Made by a program: the position numbers and the translations under genes. The notes beneath the pieces are model-generated. The model was not told where the DNA came from. It saw nothing but the letters and a program-made list of their open reading frames with translations, and searched no databases. From NCBI GenBank assembly GCA_003599415.1, contig QZKB01000072.1, positions 1 to 64,000 of the forward strand: a DNA stretch of 64,000 nt. The letters are read 5' to 3'. Source of the stretch: Ignavibacteriales bacterium. Its GTDB lineage: Bacteria; Bacteroidota; Ignavibacteria; Ignavibacteriales; SURF-24. Positions 28,654-40,370 of this stretch are shown here, piece by piece (the stretch's first letter is position 1; each line of letters starts with the position of its first letter).

Positions 28654-30158
28654 TGAAAAAAATTATTTTAGAACTGTTAAAAAAGAATTTTGAGTTTATT
28701 AAACAGAATTGGGTAAGCGCCCTTCTCCGTATCTTTCGGAATAAGCTTACAGAATCACAGATAAGCATTTTTGTTGAAAGCACATTACAAACTATAATAG
28801 GAATAATTGAGAAATCAGATTATTCATATTCGGATAATTATATAATTGAGATTTACAATCTCTTTGAAAAAACTAATCTCAATCTTCTTGAAGTTAGTCT
28901 TTTATTTAACAACGGAAGATCATCCATACTTCATATTATTACAAAAGAAAAAGAACCGGAATATGACCCAATTGTAGTCGTTGAATATATTGAAGAAATA
29001 ATCGAACAGCTTTTTGCCAGGTACGGAATCCTTCGACAGGAAGTTCAGATGAAAGAACTTTCGCTTGACCGGGACAGACTTGCACTTAAACTTGAACTGA
29101 ACCAGCAGCACTTGAAAAATATTCTTCATACTTCCGATGCGGCAATTATGGTCGTTGATCAGAATGAGAAATTTATTGCCTGGAATAAGGGTGCTGAAAA
29201 AATCTTCGGTTACACTGAAGATGAAGTAATCGGTCAAAAATCTTCACTTCTGCTTCCCACCGGGAAAAAATATATTGAGGAATTAAATTTTATAATTGAA
29301 GAAGTTGGTGAGAAAGGTTATGCAAGAATATATGAAACAGAAAGAAGAACCAAGGGCGGTAAAATAATTCCGGTTGAACTTAACATTACAAAACTGCCTA
29401 ACAAAGAAGGAGATTATACAGGCAGGACAGTAATTATTAAAGATTCAACCGAAGTAAAAAAACTTCAGCAGCAGATTGACCAATCCGAAAAGCTTGCAGT
29501 AATAGGGCAGTTAGCTGCCGGTGTTGCCCACGAAATTGGTAATCCGTTAACCTCAATCTCAAGTATTGTTCAGTTGCTCCAGAGAAAGGTTAAAGAAGAA
29601 TTTGTTAGCGAACAGCTTGCAAACATTCGTTCCAATATAGACAGGATTTCCAAAATAGTAAGAGAGTTAGTTGACTTTTCAAGACCACCGGGACATGAGC
29701 GGTCTACCATTCAGGTTACGGATGTTATTAAAACAGCTATTGGAATAGTTAAATACGATAAGCGTGTAAAAAAAGTTGAGTTCATAGTTGAGCTTGAACC
29801 GGATATGCCAAAAATTAATCTTGTTCCGGACCAGATCCTCCAGGTGTTCATTAATATCCTGTTTAATGCTTTGGATGCAATTGAAGGCAACGGTAAAATT
29901 GAAGTAAACAGCTACCATACAAAGGATTCGGTGTTTATTGAGATTAAAGATAACGGCTGCGGTATGGATAAGGAAACCATCTCTAAAATCTTCGATCCTT
30001 TCTTTACTACAAAGGAAGTAGGCAAAGGTACCGGGTTAGGACTTTCAGTCAGTTATGGAATTATTAAAAAGTTCAAGGGTGATATTCTTGTTCAAAGTGA
30101 AGTTAGAAAAGGCAGCACATTTACCATAAAACTTCCGATTGAACAGCCAAATGTGTAA
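28653..30158 (+). CDS. NtrB-like PAS sensor histidine kinase
   Basis: A 501-residue soluble kinase. Residues 1-140 form an all-helical domain reminiscent of RsbRD/globin-like N-terminal sensor modules (low certainty). A PAS domain follows at about 150-265 (HTSDAAIMVVDQNEKFIAWN). The H-box AAGVAHEIGNPLTSISS has His293 and is of the NtrB/AtoS type; the ATPase domain has NILFNALDAIEGNG, IKDNGCGMD and GTGLGLSVSYGIIKKF. It is the probable partner of the sigma-54 activator gene 122 bases downstream. Its ATG overlaps the TGA of the reductase gene by one base, so it is translated together with the ferredoxin/reductase pair. Confidence 0.9.
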   Translation: MKKIILELLKKNFEFIKQNWVSALLRIFRNKLTESQISIFVESTLQTIIGIIEKSDYSYSDNYIIEIYNLFEKTNLNLLEVSLLFNNGRSSILHIITKEKEPEYDPIVVVEYIEEIIEQLFARYGILRQEVQMKELSLDRDRLALKLELNQQHLKNILHTSDAAIMVVDQNEKFIAWNKGAEKIFGYTEDEVIGQKSSLLLPTGKKYIEELNFIIEEVGEKGYARIYETERRTKGGKIIPVELNITKLPNKEGDYTGRTVIIKDSTEVKKLQQQIDQSEKLAVIGQLAAGVAHEIGNPLTSISSIVQLLQRKVKEEFVSEQLANIRSNIDRISKIVRELVDFSRPPGHERSTIQVTDVIKTAIGIVKYDKRVKKVEFIVELEPDMPKINLVPDQILQVFINILFNALDAIEGNGKIEVNSYHTKDSVFIEIKDNGCGMDKETISKIFDPFFTTKEVGKGTGLGLSVSYGIIKKFKGDILVQSEVRKGSTFTIKLPIEQPNV

Positions 30159-30280
30159 ATGAAATATGCCGTTGGTTTAGTTTTGAAAAAAATTGTAAAA
30201 TGTTGTTGAAATAAAAAATTTTTTAAATCAGAATATCATAATTATAAATATGTTTGAAGTGGTAAAACAAGGAGAATAAA

Positions 30281-31654
30281 ATGAGTGCTAAAGTACTTAT
30301 TGTTGATGATGAAAAAGTAATCCGCGATTCTTTGGAGGTGCTGTTAAAAGATGAAGGTTATAAAGCCGAAACTGCTCCGGATGGCGAGGAAGCGCTTGCT
30401 AAAATAAAAGCAGAAAATTATGATATTATAATTACAGATATAAAGATGCCTAAAATTGACGGCATTGAACTGATGCAGCAGGCTAAAAATCTTTCACCGG
30501 ATTCATTCTTTATTATAATGACAGCCTATGCATCCGTTAATACTGCCATTGAAGCTCTAAGACAGGGAGCCTATGATTATCTTATTAAACCGGTTGAGTT
30601 TGATGATGTTATCCTAAGATTAAAAAGACTTATTTCCTATAAAAGACTTATAAGCGAAAATGTATCCTTAAGACAAAGACTTTCAAGCGAAGCCGGCTTC
30701 CAGAATATAATTGGTAAAAGCGAACCGATGAAGAAAGTTTTTGATCTTATTACACGTGTTGCATCAACCAACAGTAATGTTCTTATTGTTGGAAAAAGCG
30801 GTACCGGTAAAGAACTGGTTGCAAAAGCTATTCACTATAATGGTGGGAGAAAAGAACAAATATTTCTTCCAGTAAACTGCGGAGCCATTTCGGAAAATTT
30901 GATTGAAAGCGAATTGTTCGGACATAAGAAAGGATCATTTACCGGCGCAACTGAAGATAAAATGGGTTTGTTCAAAGTTGCAGACGGCGGTACTATCTTT
31001 CTTGATGAAATCGGCGATCTGCCGCTTAATCTTCAGGTTAAACTTTTACGGGTACTGGAAGATAAACAGTTTATTCCTGTTGGCGCTACACGTCCTGTAA
31101 TAACAGATGTTAGAATAATTGCAGCTACAAATCAAAACCTGTTTGAAAAGGTAAAGACAAATGAATTCCGAGAGGATTTGTATTACCGCCTGAACGTTGT
31201 TGAAATTAAACTTCCTACTCTTAATGAAAGACGGGAAGATATTCCTTTGCTTGTAAATCATTTTATTGAAAAATTCAGAACGGAGATGGGAAGAAAAATT
31301 ATTGGTGTTGATAACGATACGATGAGATTGCTTATAAGCCACGACTGGCGCGGCGGTGTAAGGGAACTTGAGAATATTATTGAGAGAGCCATAATTTTTG
31401 CTAGGGATGAAATCATTACTGTAAATGATCTTTCCGATTATATAAAAGGCAACAACTTTAGTGATGCTTTTCCTGATTCCCTTAAGGATGCTATGAGAAT
31501 TTTCGAACGTGAGCATATCATTAAAACCATCAAAAAGTACGAGTATGATAAAGAAGAAGCGGCAAAAGCTCTCCAAATCGGGCTTTCTTCGCTTTACAGA
31601 AAGATGGAAGAACTGGATATTCCCACAAAAGCCCCTAAGGAATCGGAGCAATAA
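30281..31654 (+). CDS. NtrC-family sigma-54-dependent response regulator
   Basis: A 457-residue regulator with three domains. The receiver (1-120) has the acidic pair in IVDDEK, phospho-acceptor Asp53 in IIITDIKMPKIDG and LIKPVEF. The AAA+ domain (about 140-370) has Walker A GKSGTGKE, Walker B GGTIFLDEIGDLP and the sigma-54 contact loop, which reads GSFTGA instead of the usual GAFTGA. A C-terminal Fis-type helix-turn-helix (about 415-452) contains EEAAKALQIGLSSLYRKMEEL. It should activate RpoN promoters when phosphorylated by the adjacent kinase. AAGGAG precedes the start. Target genes cannot be read off: I found no convincing -24/-12 promoter in the window. Confidence 0.93.
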   Translation: MSAKVLIVDDEKVIRDSLEVLLKDEGYKAETAPDGEEALAKIKAENYDIIITDIKMPKIDGIELMQQAKNLSPDSFFIIMTAYASVNTAIEALRQGAYDYLIKPVEFDDVILRLKRLISYKRLISENVSLRQRLSSEAGFQNIIGKSEPMKKVFDLITRVASTNSNVLIVGKSGTGKELVAKAIHYNGGRKEQIFLPVNCGAISENLIESELFGHKKGSFTGATEDKMGLFKVADGGTIFLDEIGDLPLNLQVKLLRVLEDKQFIPVGATRPVITDVRIIAATNQNLFEKVKTNEFREDLYYRLNVVEIKLPTLNERREDIPLLVNHFIEKFRTEMGRKIIGVDNDTMRLLISHDWRGGVRELENIIERAIIFARDEIITVNDLSDYIKGNNFSDAFPDSLKDAMRIFEREHIIKTIKKYEYDKEEAAKALQIGLSSLYRKMEELDIPTKAPKESEQ

Positions 31655-31721
31655 GGAATCCTTTGGATAAAACCGTGTTCTTTTTTATATTTGGATAGTT
31701 AAAAAAGTAGATAGGAAGACA

Positions 31722-31931
31722 ATGAAGACGGGAATCCATCCGGTTTATAAGAAATCAGTAGTTAGCTGTGTTTGCGGTAATACGTTCGTTACCCGTTCGG
31801 TTGCTGGTGATATAAAGCTTGAAATTTGTTCAAATTGCCACCCTTTCTTTACCGGTAAGCAAAAAATTCTTGATGCCGCCGGTCGCGTGGAAAGATTTAA
31901 CAAACGTTACAGCAAAACTCTGGCAAAATAA
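31722..31931 (+). CDS. rpmE: 50S ribosomal protein L31
   Basis: A 69-residue protein that begins [11 protein letters not shown] and has CVCGNTF and [13 protein letters not shown], matching L31 of the zinc-binding (C+) type with Cys16, Cys18, Cys36 and Cys39. It is a component of the large ribosomal subunit at the intersubunit bridge. It is a short monocistronic gene followed by a strong terminator. Confidence 0.96.
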   Translation: MKTGIHPVYKKSVVSCVCGNTFVTRSVAGDIKLEICSNCHPFFTGKQKILDAAGRVERFNKRYSKTLAK

Positions 31932-31972
31932 CCTGGTTTTACATTTTATTTCTGCTTTTGCAGAATATGCGG

Positions 31973-32005
31973 CGGATTGAATTATTTCAATCCGTTCTTT
32001 TTTTT
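31973..32005 (+). terminator. Rho-independent terminator after rpmE
   Basis: CGGATTGAA (31973-31981) and TTCAATCCG (31986-31994) form a perfect 9-base stem with a TTAT loop, followed by TTCTTTTTTTT to 32005. It starts 41 bases after the L31 stop codon. Confidence 0.93.
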
Positions 32006-32148
32006 ATGGTGGAAAAATAAATTTTGTCCTTTGCAATAGGTTACTACCAGACATTTATTTATAATAAATAAAGAAGACTTATTCAGAATATTTATTTCGA
32101 ATGGTTCTTTTATTTATTTCGTAGTAAACCAGGAAAGAGGGTACCACC

Positions 32149-33408
32149 ATGCAACTTTGTATCTTTGAAGACATTTATTTCGAGCGGCTTGAGCCATTAA
32201 TCTATTCACGACCCGTTCACGATCTCATTTGCGGAATTAATTCTATCCGGGCTAAAATATTAAGGGCTTATCCGGATACCGGATATTCCCTGCATACCAG
32301 GCCATATTTAGATCAGGTAGTTAAATCAAAAAATCCGCAGGTGGCTGTTAACAGGATTGATGACAATGATTGCTTATTTGTTAACGGGCGTGTTCTTGCT
32401 CCGCCAAATCTTGCAGAGATTATTCCTTTAGAGGATAAAGAAAATAAAGTATATCTTAATAAAGGAACTGTGATAGCTGCCCGGGTTTCCGGGAGCCTGC
32501 TGAACAAGATAAAGTTAAATTTATCTGATATGTTCTCTCTTGCAGATTTTGATGATCTTCCTAAAGTTGAAGTGGATGTACGGCATATTGATTATATCTG
32601 GGATCTTACTCTTAACAACAGAGATGAATTCCTGAAAGATTATAATTGTCTGCTTAAGGATAAAAAAGAAAGAATACTCGGTAAGATTTACGATGGTGTT
32701 CACTTTATTGAAAAGGATAATGTTTTTATTGATGAAGGTGCAGAGATAAAACCGGGCGCTGTTCTCGATGCATCTAAAGGACCAATTTATATTGATAAGA
32801 ATGCTTCGGTTGCTGCTAACTCTGTAATTGAAAATTGTGTTTACGTTGGCGAATCAAGCCAGGTTAAAAGTTGTGCAAGAATTTACGATAATGTAAGCAT
32901 TGGTAAAATTTGTAAAGTAGGCGGCGAAGTTGAGGATTCAATTATACTTCCTTTTACAAACAAGCAGCATTCTGGATTTATTGGTCATGCGTATCTTGGT
33001 TCGTGGGTAAACCTTGGTGCAGATACGAATTGCAGTGACCTGAAAAATAATTACGGTACTGTTAAAGTCTATGTTAACGGTGAAATTGTTGATAGCAAAA
33101 CCCAGTTTCTCGGTCTTATAATGGGTGATCATTCGAAATCGGCTATTAACACAATGTTTAATACAGGTACAATTGTTGGATATTCCTGTAATATTTTTGG
33201 CTCAGGTTTTCCGGATAAATATATACCGTCTTTCTCGTGGGGCGGTGTTAATTCCAAAACAACTTATGATATTGCCAGAAGCATTGAAACTGCAAAAAGA
33301 GTTTTGGTTAGAAGAAACATTGAGATGAATGAACACGACGAAAAGCTATTTAAAAAAATATTTGATTTAACAACAAGGGAAAGAAGAAAACGTGGATACC
33401 CCTATTGA
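32149..33408 (+). CDS. GlmU-like sugar nucleotidyltransferase/acyltransferase
   Basis: A 419-residue protein resembling the alternative GlmU family of Bacteroidota. The N-terminal half begins MQLCIFEDIYFERLEPLIYSRP and corresponds to a diverged nucleotidyltransferase fold without the classical GlmU N-terminal signature. The C-terminal half (about 190-390) is a left-handed beta-helix of hexapeptide repeats (IKPGAVLDASKGPIYIDKNA, NLGADTNCSDLKNNYGTVKV), as in acetyltransferases. The predicted role is UDP-N-acetylglucosamine-type precursor synthesis for cell wall or surface glycans. It has a GGAAAGAGG site upstream and overlaps the next gene by 17 bases. Confidence 0.83.
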   Translation: MQLCIFEDIYFERLEPLIYSRPVHDLICGINSIRAKILRAYPDTGYSLHTRPYLDQVVKSKNPQVAVNRIDDNDCLFVNGRVLAPPNLAEIIPLEDKENKVYLNKGTVIAARVSGSLLNKIKLNLSDMFSLADFDDLPKVEVDVRHIDYIWDLTLNNRDEFLKDYNCLLKDKKERILGKIYDGVHFIEKDNVFIDEGAEIKPGAVLDASKGPIYIDKNASVAANSVIENCVYVGESSQVKSCARIYDNVSIGKICKVGGEVEDSIILPFTNKQHSGFIGHAYLGSWVNLGADTNCSDLKNNYGTVKVYVNGEIVDSKTQFLGLIMGDHSKSAINTMFNTGTIVGYSCNIFGSGFPDKYIPSFSWGGVNSKTTYDIARSIETAKRVLVRRNIEMNEHDEKLFKKIFDLTTRERRKRGYPY

Positions 33409-34846
33409 AAATTCTGAGAACACAGAACAAGTAAAAGAGCAAGAACCGGTAAATGATCAAAATAAAGTAAAAGATCAGGAACCAGAAAAAGTACTTGAAC
33501 AGGAAAAGGTAAACTTGTATGCCGGCGTCCGCGGTATTGCTGTAAAAATTCTTAACCGGGTTGATAGAACTGACGCATACCTGGATAAATTAATTGATCA
33601 CGAATTTAAGAACTCTGAATTATCCGGCCAGGATAAAGCTTTACTATTTGAAATTGTTCATGGCGTTTTAAGATGGATGGGTAAACTTGACTGGATTTTA
33701 AATGGTTTCTATAAAGGTGCATACTCCAAATGTATTCCCAATGTTAAAAATGCGCTTAGAGTTGGCCTTTACCAGATTCTTTACTTGGAAAAAATTCCGG
33801 ACTACGCAGCAGTTAATGAAGCCGTTGAATTTGTTAAAAGATTACAAGGGCAAAAACCTGCCGACCAGGCAAATGCCGTATTAAGAAATATTATTAGAAG
33901 TAAAGAAGGAATTCGTTTCCCAAATCCTGAAGAGGACCTGATTGGTTACTTCTCAGCTTTCTATTCTCATCCAAGCTGGCTTGTTAGACGCTGGCTGAAT
34001 TTTTGGGGACAGGAACAAACCGAAGCTCTTCTTATTGCTAATAATGAAAAACCTTCTCTCACATTAAGAGTTAATACTTCAAAAACAACCGTTGATGAAT
34101 TTAAAGAGTTGTTAAAAAAAGTCGATCTGAAATTTTACGACGGAAAATTTCTTAATGATTTTATAAAACTGAAAACACTTACAAACATAACTGGTTGGGA
34201 ATATTTTGAAAAAGGATATTTCTCAATACAGGACGAGAGTACCGGTTTACCATGCAGACTTCTTGATGTAAAACCGGGTTTAAGAGTACTTGACCTCTGC
34301 GCGGCACCGGGAGGTAAAGCTTCTTATATTTCAAACCTGATGAATAATACCGGTGAAATTATTGCTTTGGACAGATATGAAAGCAGGCTAAAAATATTGG
34401 AGAAAAATCTTCAGCGAATGGGAGCAACCAATATAACGCTGAAAGAAGAAAATGCTCTTGAAAATAATTCTGATGAATTTGACCGTGTCCTTCTTGATGC
34501 GCCATGTTCGGGTTTTGGAACACTCTCTAAGAAACCGGATATTAAATGGAAAAGGGATCTTGGTGATATACGTGAATTAACCAAGCTCCAATATGAGCTG
34601 CTTCAGAAAGCGGCATCATTAGTTAAAGTGGATGGTTCTATTGTTTATAGTACATGTACTATTGAACCTGAAGAAAATTATGATATAGTGAAAAAATTCT
34701 TAGACAATAATCCTAATTTTGTGCTAGAAGATGCGCGTAATTATGTGTCTGAAAAAATTGTAACCGAAAATGGCTGCATTCAAACTTATCCGCATGTTCA
34801 TCAACTTGATGGAGCTTTTGCCGCAAAGCTTGTCAGGAAATCCTGA
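33392..34846 (+). CDS. rsmB: 16S rRNA (cytosine-967-C5)-methyltransferase RsmB
   Basis: An RNA methyltransferase of up to 484 residues with a NusB-like N-terminal RNA-binding domain (about 45-180) and a Rossmann methyltransferase domain. SAM motif CAAPGGKASYI is at about 302; the catalytic cysteine pair is Cys372 in DAPCSGFG and the cysteine in STCTIEPEE. The GTG at 33392 with AAGGGAAAG upstream gives an acidic, Glu/Gln/Lys-rich, repeat-like tail of about 41 residues before the conserved start. A TTG at 33515, with AGGAAAAGG upstream, would give a protein starting exactly where the family normally begins, so the true start is uncertain. Overlaps the GlmU-like gene. Confidence 0.92.
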   Translation: MDTPIENSENTEQVKEQEPVNDQNKVKDQEPEKVLEQEKVNLYAGVRGIAVKILNRVDRTDAYLDKLIDHEFKNSELSGQDKALLFEIVHGVLRWMGKLDWILNGFYKGAYSKCIPNVKNALRVGLYQILYLEKIPDYAAVNEAVEFVKRLQGQKPADQANAVLRNIIRSKEGIRFPNPEEDLIGYFSAFYSHPSWLVRRWLNFWGQEQTEALLIANNEKPSLTLRVNTSKTTVDEFKELLKKVDLKFYDGKFLNDFIKLKTLTNITGWEYFEKGYFSIQDESTGLPCRLLDVKPGLRVLDLCAAPGGKASYISNLMNNTGEIIALDRYESRLKILEKNLQRMGATNITLKEENALENNSDEFDRVLLDAPCSGFGTLSKKPDIKWKRDLGDIRELTKLQYELLQKAASLVKVDGSIVYSTCTIEPEENYDIVKKFLDNNPNFVLEDARNYVSEKIVTENGCIQTYPHVHQLDGAFAAKLVRKS

Positions 34847-35026
34847 ATTTGCTCTATACCCGTCTGACCTTTTCTATTTTAGCCTGTCTATTGAGGTGAG
34901 AACTTTAATCTTAATCCTCAGGTCATGTTCAGATTTCAATTTATGAAGCCATTAGAAATCATTTTATTTCCAGCATTCTTTTTGATATTTTAGGTAGCAA
35001 TAATCATTCGTGTTTGAGGCTAAAGA

Positions 35027-38425
<3,399 letters not shown>

Positions 38426-38493
38426 ACTGTTAGGTTTGTATTGTTAATTCTAAGCCTAATCAAAAATATTTTCCAAACAAAAAGAGATATAGA

Positions 38494-38841
38494 ATGAATT
38501 TTGAAGTTAAAAGAGTTGGAGATATTACAATTTTCAAGCTTAACGAAAAACGCCTTGATTCATCCATATCCGGTATGGTTAAAGGTGAATTTACTATCCT
38601 GCTTCATGCAGAAGACGTAAAAAATCTTATCATTGATATGTCCGAAGTAGAAGGCTGTGACAGTTCAGGTTTAAGCGCCTTGCTGCTGGCTTATAGAGTA
38701 TTAAGTGTAAATCAAGGACAAATCCGTATCGCTTCGCCCTCCAAAAGTGTTTCTACTCTGATTCGTATTTCCCAACTCGACAGGGTACTTCCAATATGTA
38801 ACACTGTAATGGAAGCCCAGCAAGAGTTAGAGAACTTATAG
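38494..38841 (+). CDS. STAS-domain anti-sigma factor antagonist-like protein
   Basis: A 115-residue single STAS domain (FEVKRVGDITIFKLNEKRLD, then NLIIDMSEVEGCDSSGLSAL). The phosphorylatable serine of SpoIIAA/RsbV-type proteins corresponds to the DSSG motif at Ser57/Ser58, which is intact. Proteins of this type switch partners with an anti-sigma kinase, but no kinase or PP2C phosphatase gene is adjacent. It is 9 bases upstream of a sodium/solute symporter gene, so the two are probably co-transcribed. Confidence 0.9.
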   Translation: MNFEVKRVGDITIFKLNEKRLDSSISGMVKGEFTILLHAEDVKNLIIDMSEVEGCDSSGLSALLLAYRVLSVNQGQIRIASPSKSVSTLIRISQLDRVLPICNTVMEAQQELENL

Positions 38842-38850
38842 AGTAGAAAA

Positions 38851-40290
38851 ATGAATAGAACTATCGACTATGCCATTATTGCGGCATACCTGCTTGGTGT
38901 CGCTATCTTCGGTATTTTATCCGGTGGAAAACAAAAATCAGTTAAAGATTATTTTTTAGGTGCCAGTACCATTCCCTGGTGGATCGTTTGTTTTGCAATT
39001 GTTGCTGCAGAAACAAGCACTCTTACTTTCATTTCAATTCCCGGTTTGGCTTATGTTACCAACCTGAATTTTCTTCAGGTAACTATTGGTTACCTTATTG
39101 GTAGAATCCTGGTAGCTTTTTTCCTTTTACCGCAATACTTTAAAGGAGACCTTAGTACTGCATATTCTTACCTTGAAAATCGTTTTGGAGTTAAGACACG
39201 TTCGTTTGCTTCAATTGTTTTCTTGTTTACAAGAACAGCTGCAGACGGGGTAAGATTATTTGCAACGGCAATCCCTTTAAAATTAATGCTGAATATTGAT
39301 TATCCTCTGGCAATTTTAATTGTTGCTGTCTTCACATTCATATATACCTTTACCGGCGGAATAAAAGGTGTAATATGGGTTGACGCTTTGCAAATGTGTA
39401 TCTATATCGGCGGTGCTTTGATTGCAGGATATTTCCTGCTTGATCTTTTACCGTCAGGGTGGAATGCTGTTGTTGCAGCCGCTCAACCCGATAATAAAAT
39501 GAACCTGATCAACTTAGGCTTTGATAAGGGGATCGGAGAGTTCTTCAAAAATCCTTACACTTTATTCGGCGGTATAATCGGTGGAGCTTTCCTTTCAATG
39601 GCTTCACACGGAACCGATCAGCTAATAGTTCAAAGATTATTAGTGATTAAAGATCTTAACAAAGCAAAAAAAGCAATTATTACAAGCGGCGTTATTGTAA
39701 TATTTCAGTTCGCAATATTTTTAATAATTGGGCTGGCATTATTTGCATACTATGGTAAGATGGATATGCGTTCTGATGAAATATTCCCGAAATTTATTTT
39801 AGACCAATTACCGGTTGGAATAACAGGAATCATTATTGCAGGTCTGTTTGCTGCTGCTATGTCTACCCTGGCCGGATCAATAAGTTCAATGGCATCTTCT
39901 ACAATGATGGATCTTTACAAACCTTATTTCAGCGGTAAAAATTTTGATGAGGCAAAAGCACTAAAAAGATCAAGATATGTTACTATCTTCTGGGCGTTAG
40001 TATTGATCGGATCAGCATTCTTTTTTATGAATACATCACAAGCCGTTGTTGAAATAGCTCTTAGTATTTCCTCGTTTACTTACGGAGGTTTACTTGGCAC
40101 ATTCCTTTTAGGTATTCTTGTTAAAAAAGCAACCCAGGAGGATGCACTTGCCGGCTTTACTTCCGGTATATTTGTTATGATTGCTGTTATATCTTTAAAG
40201 CTTGTTGCCTGGACGTGGTTTACAATAATTGGAGTTTTGACAACACTTATTATTGGTTTTATACTAAGCAAATTATCAGCAAGAAAATAG
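38851..40290 (+). CDS. Sodium/solute symporter (SSS family)
   Basis: A 479-residue membrane protein with about 13 hydrophobic helices and the hallmarks of the SSS (SLC5) family: early DYFLGASTIPWWIVCFAIVA with AAETSTLTFISIPG, then FTGGIKGVIWVDALQ, SHGTDQLIVQRLL and AAMSTLAGSISSMASSTMMD (sodium-site region). It imports an organic solute with Na+ across the inner membrane; substrate not deducible. Downstream is a second, different SSS gene 80 bases away. Confidence 0.93.
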   Translation: MNRTIDYAIIAAYLLGVAIFGILSGGKQKSVKDYFLGASTIPWWIVCFAIVAAETSTLTFISIPGLAYVTNLNFLQVTIGYLIGRILVAFFLLPQYFKGDLSTAYSYLENRFGVKTRSFASIVFLFTRTAADGVRLFATAIPLKLMLNIDYPLAILIVAVFTFIYTFTGGIKGVIWVDALQMCIYIGGALIAGYFLLDLLPSGWNAVVAAAQPDNKMNLINLGFDKGIGEFFKNPYTLFGGIIGGAFLSMASHGTDQLIVQRLLVIKDLNKAKKAIITSGVIVIFQFAIFLIIGLALFAYYGKMDMRSDEIFPKFILDQLPVGITGIIIAGLFAAAMSTLAGSISSMASSTMMDLYKPYFSGKNFDEAKALKRSRYVTIFWALVLIGSAFFFMNTSQAVVEIALSISSFTYGGLLGTFLLGILVKKATQEDALAGFTSGIFVMIAVISLKLVAWTWFTIIGVLTTLIIGFILSKLSARK

Positions 40291-40370
40291 ATCTTAAAAT
40301 ATCTTATAGCTCTTAGTTTAAACTATAGATAAAAACTTGTGTTCAATTTAAATAAATAACTGAGGAATTA

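Noticed and set aside
31046-31651. 201-codon antisense frame in the NtrC-type regulator gene
   Set aside because: It is the shadow of a well-supported AAA+/HTH coding region and has no recognisable motif.
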